From Desulfobacteraceae bacterium (GTDB lineage Bacteria; Desulfobacterota; DSM-4660; Desulfatiglandales; Desulfatiglandaceae), in NCBI GenBank assembly GCA_013203065.1, contig JABMQV010000356.1:1-5896 (forward strand): a stretch of DNA of 5,896 bases, read 5' to 3'. The position numbers and the translations under genes were made by a program. Within the stretch, counting starts at the first letter, position 1. Each line of letters starts with the position of its first letter. Shown here one piece after another: positions 1 to 4,766 of this stretch. The notes beneath the pieces are model-generated. The model searched no databases. It worked only from the letters and a program-made list of their open reading frames with translations, and was not told where the DNA came from.

Positions 1-2
1 AT

Positions 3-302
3 GAAAATGATAATCTCCCCGGGCTATTCGCAACACTTCGGGATGACCCGGCAAATATAGCGGCCAAGCGCAACATCACCTTTGGGAAAAGGGGAGTTCT
101 GGATCGTCCAAAGGAGAACATCAAAACAACCTGTAATCACTGTATTACAGCATGCAGTGGCCCGCTGGAGGTGCGGAAAAAATGGATGAATCTCTTATTT
201 GACTCAGGAGTTGTCGAGTTGGATCCAGAGGGACGTGAAGTGGTAACCAGGCTTGACGAAAATGGAAAAAAAGCTGTTATCAGAGCAGCTCAAGTTCAGT
301 GA
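3..302 (+). CDS. C-terminal part of an unidentified protein with a C-x2-C-x3-C motif (5' end outside window)
   Basis: The frame is open from the left edge to a TGA at 300-302 and gives 99 residues with no obvious start, so the gene begins upstream. Residues 44-51 of the fragment (CNHCITAC) form a C-x2-C-x3-C cluster. The following ~48 residues are charged and hydrophilic, ending in RAAQVQ. No membrane segment or signal is seen. A C-x2-C-x3-C cluster close behind a stretch such as LRDDPANIAAKRN resembles the iron-sulfur region of Old Yellow Enzyme / 2,4-dienoyl-CoA reductase-like flavoproteins. However, the usual fourth cysteine about 11-12 residues later is absent and I cannot confirm the family. 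It could equally be another metal- or cluster-binding protein. The coding call is reasonable because the frame is open throughout and the composition is protein-like; the function is unknown. A 73-base gap separates it from the kinase gene on the same strand. Confidence 0.6.
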   Translation, partial: ENDNLPGLFATLRDDPANIAAKRNITFGKRGVLDRPKENIKTTCNHCITACSGPLEVRKKWMNLLFDSGVVELDPEGREVVTRLDENGKKAVIRAAQVQ

Positions 303-364
303 CGGCTGAAAGCAACAGCGCTGCACAAGACTTTTTTCATTCCAATACCTTTGGAAGGCGTAAC

Positions 365-369
365 GAGGG
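365..369 (+). promoter_or_regulatory. Ribosome binding site supporting the GTG start of the kinase gene
   Basis: GAGGG lies 6 bases upstream of the GTG at 376-378. It decides in favour of this non-ATG start, because no in-frame ATG precedes the P-loop. Confidence 0.55.
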
Positions 370-375
370 CTGATT

Positions 376-1053
376 GTGCAATTCAAAATAGATGACATCG
401 AAGAAATTGCAGCAAAATTCACCGCCCAAAGCCCTGGAGTTGAGAGGAATTTGATACTCTTGAGTGGCTTGCCAGGAGTGGGCAAAACGACTGTCGCTAA
501 GGAACTTGCTCGTCAAACGCACGGGTTGCATTTCGACATTGACGAGATCAAGAGGCTGGTTGTTCCCCAAGATCTTGTGACTGAGGATATAGATCCCCCC
601 GAATACCGTTTCGAGTACTATTCAAAAACAATACGTAGGCTTCCATCTCTCTTCGCTAAAAGCCCCACCCAAGTTGTGATAATCGACGAAACATTCCATA
701 TGCGGTCATTCCGGCAGATGTGGGATGAAGCCTGCAAGGAATTGAACGTAAGAGTGCATTGGATAGAAGCGGTTTGCTGTGATAAACTGGTCAATGAGCG
801 GCTTCGCATTGGGAAGGATAGGGAGAACCACATTTTGTCAGCAGATGAAGCCTATTCAATACATTGGCTTTTCAAAAAAGCGTTCGAGCCAATGGAAGGC
901 CCCTATCAAGTTGTCGATACGGGTAAGGAAATAGTCCCTCAGGTCGAAAAGATCGTTATGAACATTTCTTGCAGGGAACATGCCCTCACCATAAAAACAG
1001 CCGTGCTGGCCGACCCAGCCCTTGTTGAAGAAGAAAGCCCACACGTCCGATGA
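376..1053 (+). CDS. P-loop nucleoside-triphosphate-dependent kinase (AAA_33 / zeta-toxin-like)
   Basis: This is a 225-residue soluble ATP-binding protein starting at GTG. A Walker A loop GLPGVGKT is at residues 31-38 directly after the hydrophobic strand LILLS. FDIDEIKR (53-60) fits the acidic substrate-binding/catalytic position of the gluconate-kinase, APS-kinase and zeta-toxin-like P-loop kinases. A Walker B-like strand VVIIDETFHMR is at 100-110. A lid-like region ERLRIGKDRE (141-150) carries several arginines. The segment around SADEAY, KAFEP and VVDTG (155-183) is typical of the AAA_33 family. By family knowledge it should transfer a phosphate from ATP or GTP to a small molecule, nucleotide or RNA; the substrate cannot be read from sequence. 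No antitoxin-like partner gene lies beside it, so a toxin role is not supported. The family core seems to end near residue 195. The remaining ~30 residues are read antisense through a DUF1566-type gene remnant, so the C-terminus is probably a recent, non-conserved extension. Confidence 0.88.
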   Translation: MQFKIDDIEEIAAKFTAQSPGVERNLILLSGLPGVGKTTVAKELARQTHGLHFDIDEIKRLVVPQDLVTEDIDPPEYRFEYYSKTIRRLPSLFAKSPTQVVIIDETFHMRSFRQMWDEACKELNVRVHWIEAVCCDKLVNERLRIGKDRENHILSADEAYSIHWLFKKAFEPMEGPYQVVDTGKEIVPQVEKIVMNISCREHALTIKTAVLADPALVEEESPHVR

Positions 1054-1182
1054 ATCCTTAGTCTCGCCTGACCAAACCGCCACTCCAGTGGTCTTCAGTA
1101 GAGGAGTCATGTTGTTTGTTCCAGTTCCCATTTTGTAAAGACTCTTTAATTCCTCTCTTGTGGGCATTCGCGATCCACCGCG
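961..1182 (-). pseudogene. Degraded fragment of an Lcl C-terminal (DUF1566) domain protein
   Basis: On the minus strand the frame from the ATG at 1167 reads MPTREELKSLY, then NMTPLLKTTG, VWSGETKDSSDVWAFFF and a tail ending PARNV. This matches the Lcl C-terminal/DUF1566 pattern as I know it: an RMPTREEL opening, then TPLLKTTG, then VWSGE followed by an aromatic/Asp stretch, and a closing R-x-V-like end. These domains are extracellular or surface modules, often repeated in a genome. Just upstream, GGSR sits where families have GGYsDWR, and an in-frame TGA follows at about 1183, so the N-terminal half is missing. After about residue 69 the frame runs on into the kinase gene's antisense with no family resemblance. 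The open frame goes down to 856, but only 961-1182 is supported as remnant. It has no clear ribosome binding site and overlaps the 3' end of the kinase gene, so I call it a remnant, not a working gene. The recognition is by eye; a profile search with PF07603 would settle it. Confidence 0.65.
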
Positions 1183-1251
1183 TCATTCACGGAGAAAAGC
1201 ATAACATCCTGCACCCGGTTTGTGGGTTGGGAATAAATGATATAGCTGAGG

Positions 1252-2607
1252 TCACTTCATGAAAAACCGATTTGAGGTCAGAAGCCGAAGTGCGGTCAGG
1301 GGTACGTAGTAAAAATGCCTGATGTTTTTTAAGAAGATTGACGGCTGGGCATAAAAGTAAATGTAGGCCATAAAAAGAAGTTTTCTCAACTTCCGGGGTG
1401 ACACGTGGTCAAGGGCTATCACAGGCTGCAGGCAGGTGTAACTTCCCCAGCTTTTTTCCAGGAGTCGATCCTTTACCTTTTCATAGATTTTAGTCCCTGG
1501 ATAGGGCGTCAAGATGGTGAACTGCGCCCTGCTGGGATTGAGGTCCTTGGCAAACCGGATTGTTTCTTTGATCATCTTTCCGGTTTCATTCAGTCCTCCA
1601 ATGATGAAGCTTCCCGTGACCTCTATATCATTTGCTTTCAAAATTTCCATGGCTTTGAACGCATCTTTGACCAGGGCCTTTTTGCCATAATCGTCCAGGA
1701 CGACCTGGCTGCCGTTCTCAAATCCCACGAAAACCCATTTGAGCCCTGCCACGGCCATCTGTTGAATCATGTGCGGGTATTTTATGATCGTCGTCACGTG
1801 AGAAAGTGCACTCCACGTGAGGTCCCAGCCCTGCCTCTTGATTTTCTCGGATAACCTGATCGCCCGACCCGGATCCAACGTAAAGGTGTCATCCATGAAT
1901 GACAGAACGCAGTATTTATATTTCTTGTACAATAATTCCATTTCCTCAAAGACGTTATCGACGGATCGAGCCCTCCATCGGGAGCCGAATAAGCTTGAAG
2001 ATGAGCAGAACTCGCAACGAAAAGGACAACCTCTTGACGTCACCAACGTCGTGATAGGACGGCCGTTGGTCTTCTCACGGTATAAATTCATATGCAAGAG
2101 ATCCCTTGCGGGAAACGGCAGGGAATCCAAATCCCGGATAAACGAGGCATCAGGCGTTCTACTGACTTTACCCTCGGCCAAATAGGAAATCCCGTTGACC
2201 TCTTCAATCGGTATCTCTTTGGATAGATGGCGAACCAGAGAAAGAAAGGCGTATTCCCCCTCATTTCGGACGACATAGTCCACGACCCCGCTTCTTAACG
2301 CGTCTTCGTCCATAAAGCTTACGTGAGGGCCTCCAGTTACCACAATAGCCCCCCGGCTTTTTGCCAATTTGGCTATTTGAAGGGATATGGGGTATCTGGG
2401 AGTTTCAACGGAAATCCCCACAATGTCGAAATTTCCATAAGGATAGGTCCTCCAGTTTGTTTTCTCTACGCTAAAGTCCACTATTTTTACGTCATATTGA
2501 TCTCTTAAAACCGATGCCAGATATGCCAACCCGAGAGGAGGCCGTCTCATGCCCACACTTCGGTAAGAAAAAAACCCGCTAGGCGGGTATACCAACAGAA
2601 TTCTCAT
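1252..2607 (-). CDS. B12-binding domain-containing radical SAM protein
   Basis: This 451-residue cytoplasmic protein has the two-domain layout of class B (cobalamin-dependent) radical SAM enzymes, the BchE / anaerobic Mg-protoporphyrin cyclase-like group. The N-terminal Rossmann-like B12-binding domain (about 1-130) opens with MRILLVYPPSG, has PPLGLAYLAS (23-32) and the conserved GGPHVSF (92-98). The radical SAM core starts at TTLVTSRGCPFRCEFCS, with the [4Fe-4S]-binding cysteines at 194, 198 and 201 (C-x3-C-x2-C). Further core features are FMDDTF (237-242), GFENGS (295-300) and GSFIIGGLNET (332-342). The classical DxHxxG cobalamin ligand motif is absent; DFSVEKT occupies that area, as in many members that bind B12 base-off/His-off. 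Likely chemistry is a methyl transfer, ring closure or similar radical reaction, but the substrate is unknown. The ATG at 2607 is chosen because GGAGG sits 7 bases before it. The open frame extends 10 codons further to a TTG at 2637, but that start would place the ribosome binding site inside the gene. The gene is preceded by a promoter and a long leader, and followed by the DUF1566 remnant. Confidence 0.92.
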   Translation of the reverse strand: MRILLVYPPSGFFSYRSVGMRRPPLGLAYLASVLRDQYDVKIVDFSVEKTNWRTYPYGNFDIVGISVETPRYPISLQIAKLAKSRGAIVVTGGPHVSFMDEDALRSGVVDYVVRNEGEYAFLSLVRHLSKEIPIEEVNGISYLAEGKVSRTPDASFIRDLDSLPFPARDLLHMNLYREKTNGRPITTLVTSRGCPFRCEFCSSSSLFGSRWRARSVDNVFEEMELLYKKYKYCVLSFMDDTFTLDPGRAIRLSEKIKRQGWDLTWSALSHVTTIIKYPHMIQQMAVAGLKWVFVGFENGSQVVLDDYGKKALVKDAFKAMEILKANDIEVTGSFIIGGLNETGKMIKETIRFAKDLNPSRAQFTILTPYPGTKIYEKVKDRLLEKSWGSYTCLQPVIALDHVSPRKLRKLLFMAYIYFYAQPSIFLKNIRHFYYVPLTALRLLTSNRFFMK

Positions 2608-2614
2608 CGGCCGT

Positions 2615-2619
2615 CCTCC
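2615..2619 (-). promoter_or_regulatory. Ribosome binding site of the radical SAM gene
   Basis: The minus strand reads GGAGG, then 7 bases, then ATG at 2607. It fixes the start at 2607 and argues against the longer TTG-initiated frame. Confidence 0.75.
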
Positions 2620-2790
2620 AGTTGCGTTTCGCTGCAAGCGTGAGTGGAATGAACAACAAGCCTTACCGGGGTCGGTGTACAGCCGTTCTAGGATGAAAAT
2701 GCAGCAAATTCCATTTCAGCCTTTTCCAGCCATCCGTCGGCGCCGCATTCCCCGGGGATTTACAAACTGGCAATTCGCGCATTTCATCAT

Positions 2791-2832
2791 GGAATGGAAT
2801 GGAATGAATAATGGATATGGATAAATGGATAA
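2791..2832. repeat. Short low-complexity tract of GGAAT and ATGGAT units
   Basis: Three GGAAT units run from 2791 to 2805, followed by ATGGAT copies at 2811-2816, 2817-2822 and 2825-2830 with one or two extra bases between some. The tract lies just downstream of the predicted transcription start, inside the leader of the radical SAM gene, where it would be read as a pyrimidine-rich stretch of CCATT and ATCCAT units. Confidence 0.6.
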
Positions 2833-2853
2833 GAAGTCGCTTTTTAGGCAGGG

Positions 2854-2883
2854 AGTATATGGAAATCATGGCTTGTGTGTCAA
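2854..2883 (-). promoter_or_regulatory. Sigma-70-type promoter for the radical SAM gene
   Basis: On the minus strand a perfect -35 TTGACA (2883-2878) is followed by an 18-base spacer and a -10 TATACT (2859-2854), five of six consensus bases. Transcription would begin near 2847 and run about 240 bases before the radical SAM start codon. It lies beyond the antiporter stop, so it would give the radical SAM gene its own transcript. This is a sequence match only; no start-site data are available. Confidence 0.6.
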
Positions 2884-2943
2884 GCTAAATGCGACCGCAT
2901 GATGTTGTGGCTGAAACTCGTCGGCCAGAAATGGGGGGGCGGC

Positions 2944-4542
2944 CTATTCGTCAAAACGGTATGCGAGCCGCTCTTCAAGGCTCTTCTGAACATGCTCGGC
3001 AAATCCAATACCAGCCTCGGTGTAGAGATTAAACGCGGCGTGTACACCCGCCTCTTTAAGCTCGGCCACTTCATCGTCGAACCGGGCGGTTGCGGAAACC
3101 AAGCCGGTGAAGTTTTGTGATGCCAATATTTTCGCTGCGTACATGTTTTCCGTGTGATTGGGCATGGCGAGAATGGCCACCCTGATTTTCCCCGGATATT
3201 TCGCTCCTTCCCAGAAATCGGGATCGGTTGGATCGCCCAGGACCACCTTACGGCCAGCCATCTGGTGCTTTTTGACGGCTTCTGCATCAAAGTCAACCCC
3301 TACAACGACCTCACCGTGCCGGTCGCGCATATACTCATACGCACTGGTGCCGATCCGCCCCATACCAAAAATAACAATTTCCGAATCGCCCGGATCGAGG
3401 GGCTCATCGTCGCGATGACGCGTCTTGGTCTCATAGCGTCTTAATCGACCGCTAAATCTCGCATAAATTGAATGGGCGGCGGTGTTTACGGGAGCTGCGA
3501 GTATAAACGTGATGGACAATGCGATGGCAATGATGATGAGCCATTCGTTTCCAATCCACCCGTTTTTCGCTCCTATGGCGGAAACGAGAAGGCCAAATTC
3601 ACTATAATTCGCAAGGCTGAACGACCCCAGGAGGGCCGTACGGGAACGCAGCCTGAAACGTGTCAGGAGTACGAAAAAGAGAGCGACCTTAAAGACAGTC
3701 GCCACAGTCAACAGGGCTGCTATCCCAAGGGTTTGAAGGGTGGGATTGCCGGAAATTCCGATACTCAGAAAGAAACCAACGAGAAACAGATCCTTAAAGC
3801 TGAGTAGCACCTTGGAAAGCTCTTCAGCCTTGGGGTGCGTTGAAACAAGAGCTCCCGCAATCAAGGCCCCGAGATCGCCTTTCAGACCCACAAATTCGAA
3901 GCCTGCATGTCCCAGACCAAGGGCCAGAAATATCCCGAACAAAAGAAGAAGTTCTCTGTGTCCGCAACGATCCAGGATTGCCATCAGCAGGGGGCGGATG
4001 GCCAAAAGGGAAACTACCAGAACGATGGCCCATGGAGAAGGGATCTTGCCGGTTGAGACGGTTAAGAAAATGACTGCGAATATGTCCTGCATGATCAGTA
4101 TTCCTATAGAGACGCGACCATGCAGCGAAGACATTTCCCCTTTTTCTTCCAGGACCTTGACGGCAAAGACAGTGCTTGAAAAACTCAAGGCAAATGCGAT
4201 CAACAACGAACATTTGAAGTCCAGTGTGCTGAATACCGAAAAATCTGCAGCACCCAGCAAGTATATTCCGACCCCAAAGATGATGACGGTAATGAGCATG
4301 TGAATCGCGGCTCCGGCCCACACCTCTGGTCTTGCCAGGCTGCGAACACGCAATTTCAATCCGATACTGAACAGCAAAAGGGTCACGCCAAGATCAGCAA
4401 TCCGTTCCAGGGTTTCACCCCCCTGGACACCAAAGGCGTTGAGCACGAAACCTGCTACCAGATATCCTACCAGGGGCGGCAGCCCCACGCGATTTGAAAC
4501 AAACCCCAGAATGAATGCCAGAAGAACCCAAAAAGGATCCAT
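2944..4542 (-). CDS. KefB/KefC-type CPA2 monovalent cation:proton antiporter with RCK (TrkA-N) domain
   Basis: This 532-residue inner-membrane protein has an N-terminal CPA2 antiporter/channel domain of about 12-13 hydrophobic segments (residues 1-355) and a cytoplasmic RCK/TrkA-N domain (about 387-510). Family marks include PPLVGYLVAGF (22-32), LLFSIGLKL (56-64), FSSTVFAVKVLEEKGE (121-136), the QD pair at 152-153 in IMQDIFAV, DLGALIAGALVSTHPKAEEL (223-242), FLVGFFLSIG (253-262) and SLANYSEFGLLV (309-320). The RCK domain has the Rossmann loop GMGRIG (393-398) and VDFDAEAV (416-423), which binds NAD(H) or a similar nucleotide. The role is exchange of K+ or Na+ for H+, for pH and ion homeostasis or stress defence, with gating by nucleotide. 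The length is close to YbaL/KefB-type proteins. The ATG is supported by AAGGAG 7 bases upstream, and an 11-codon leader ORF precedes it. Ion specificity and any glutathione gating are not readable, and no KefF/KefG-like ancillary gene is adjacent. Confidence 0.92.
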   Translation of the reverse strand: MDPFWVLLAFILGFVSNRVGLPPLVGYLVAGFVLNAFGVQGGETLERIADLGVTLLLFSIGLKLRVRSLARPEVWAGAAIHMLITVIIFGVGIYLLGAADFSVFSTLDFKCSLLIAFALSFSSTVFAVKVLEEKGEMSSLHGRVSIGILIMQDIFAVIFLTVSTGKIPSPWAIVLVVSLLAIRPLLMAILDRCGHRELLLLFGIFLALGLGHAGFEFVGLKGDLGALIAGALVSTHPKAEELSKVLLSFKDLFLVGFFLSIGISGNPTLQTLGIAALLTVATVFKVALFFVLLTRFRLRSRTALLGSFSLANYSEFGLLVSAIGAKNGWIGNEWLIIIAIALSITFILAAPVNTAAHSIYARFSGRLRRYETKTRHRDDEPLDPGDSEIVIFGMGRIGTSAYEYMRDRHGEVVVGVDFDAEAVKKHQMAGRKVVLGDPTDPDFWEGAKYPGKIRVAILAMPNHTENMYAAKILASQNFTGLVSATARFDDEVAELKEAGVHAAFNLYTEAGIGFAEHVQKSLEERLAYRFDE

Positions 4543-4549
4543 GACAGGT

Positions 4550-4555
4550 CTCCTT
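4550..4555 (-). promoter_or_regulatory. Ribosome binding site of the antiporter gene
   Basis: The minus strand reads AAGGAG, then 7 bases, then ATG at 4542. It begins only 4 bases after the stop codon of the small leader ORF. Confidence 0.7.
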
Positions 4556-4559
4556 GGTT

Positions 4560-4595
4560 TTATTGAGGCCCCATAAGAGCCTTCAGAGAATTCAT
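4560..4595 (-). CDS. Possible 11-residue leader peptide upstream of the antiporter
   Basis: The minus strand carries ATG at 4595 and TAA at 4560, encoding MNSLKALMGPQ. An AAGGAG Shine-Dalgarno at 4611-4606 lies 10 bases upstream, slightly long but usable. The stop falls just before the antiporter's own AAGGAG, a layout that would allow translational coupling or an upstream-ORF effect. The peptide has no run of one amino acid, so classical attenuation is not suggested. It could be a chance frame; the case rests on the ribosome binding site and its position. Confidence 0.3.
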   Translation of the reverse strand: MNSLKALMGPQ

Positions 4596-4617
4596 AGCAG
4601 ACAGACTCCTTCTATAG

Positions 4618-4652
4618 GATTTGCGATTGCCGATTTGCGGTTTACGATTCGA
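4618..4652. repeat. Heptamer array 1: five diverged 7-base units of GATTTGC type
   Basis: The plus strand divides exactly into GATTTGC, GATTGCC, GATTTGC, GGTTTAC, GATTCGA. Units 1 and 3 are identical, and the 14-base halves 4618-4631 and 4632-4645 match at 11 of 14 positions. It lies just upstream of the leader ORF's ribosome binding site. Confidence 0.65.
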
Positions 4653-4726
4653 AAGCCCATCAAGAACAGCCTCATAACCCGAGAGGAGCCCAAAAACATT
4701 TTCTTCAACGGTATAGACATGTCCCC

Positions 4727-4761
4727 AATGATAAACGATAAATGATCAATGATAAATGACC
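4727..4761. repeat. Heptamer array 2: five diverged 7-base units of AATGATA type
   Basis: The plus strand divides exactly into AATGATA, AACGATA, AATGATC, AATGATA, AATGACC. Units 1 and 4 are identical and the others differ by one or two bases. The array ends 5 bases from the MFS transporter's stop codon, in the spacer toward the antiporter. An AT-rich minus-strand frame across both arrays is a product of the repeats, not a gene. Confidence 0.7.
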
Positions 4762-4766
4762 TATGG

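Larger units (their letters stand above)
2608..2943. other. 336-base intergenic region: promoter, long leader and low-complexity tract
   Basis: This gap separates the antiporter stop from the radical SAM start. It holds a near-consensus promoter near the antiporter end, a GGAAT/ATGGAT low-complexity tract, two short GC-rich palindromes (CGGCGCCG at 2738-2745 and TCCCCGGGGA at 2749-2758) and the radical SAM ribosome binding site. A 68-codon minus-strand frame at 2663-2869 overlaps the promoter -10 and has no recognisable protein character, so I do not call it. I recognise no riboswitch class. No GC hairpin with a T-run follows the antiporter stop. Confidence 0.6.

Noticed and set aside
856..1167. 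103-codon minus-strand frame as an intact gene
   Set aside because: Only its first ~69 codons resemble a DUF1566 domain end; the rest is the antisense of the kinase gene, and no ribosome binding site precedes the ATG. It is reported as a remnant instead.
1215..1240. Possible terminator hairpin after the radical SAM stop (ACCC ... GGGT)
   Set aside because: The stem is only about four base pairs with no following T-run.
1405..1854. 149-codon plus-strand frame inside the radical SAM gene
   Set aside because: It is antisense to the conserved radical SAM core and has no motif or ribosome binding site of its own.
2608..2637. TTG-initiated 10-residue extension of the radical SAM protein
   Set aside because: A strong GGAGG with ideal spacing lies inside this stretch and points to the ATG at 2607.
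2663..2869. 68-codon minus-strand frame between the antiporter and radical SAM genes
   Set aside because: It overlaps the promoter -10 and a low-complexity tract, lacks a ribosome binding site, and has no recognisable protein features.
2920..2943. Possible terminator after the antiporter stop (GGCC ... GGCC)
   Set aside because: A four-base stem with a loop of about 14 bases and no T-run is not convincing.
3740..4303. 187-codon plus-strand frame inside the antiporter
   Set aside because: It lies wholly antisense to a well-supported membrane protein gene and shows the Arg/Pro/Lys-rich composition expected of a shadow frame.
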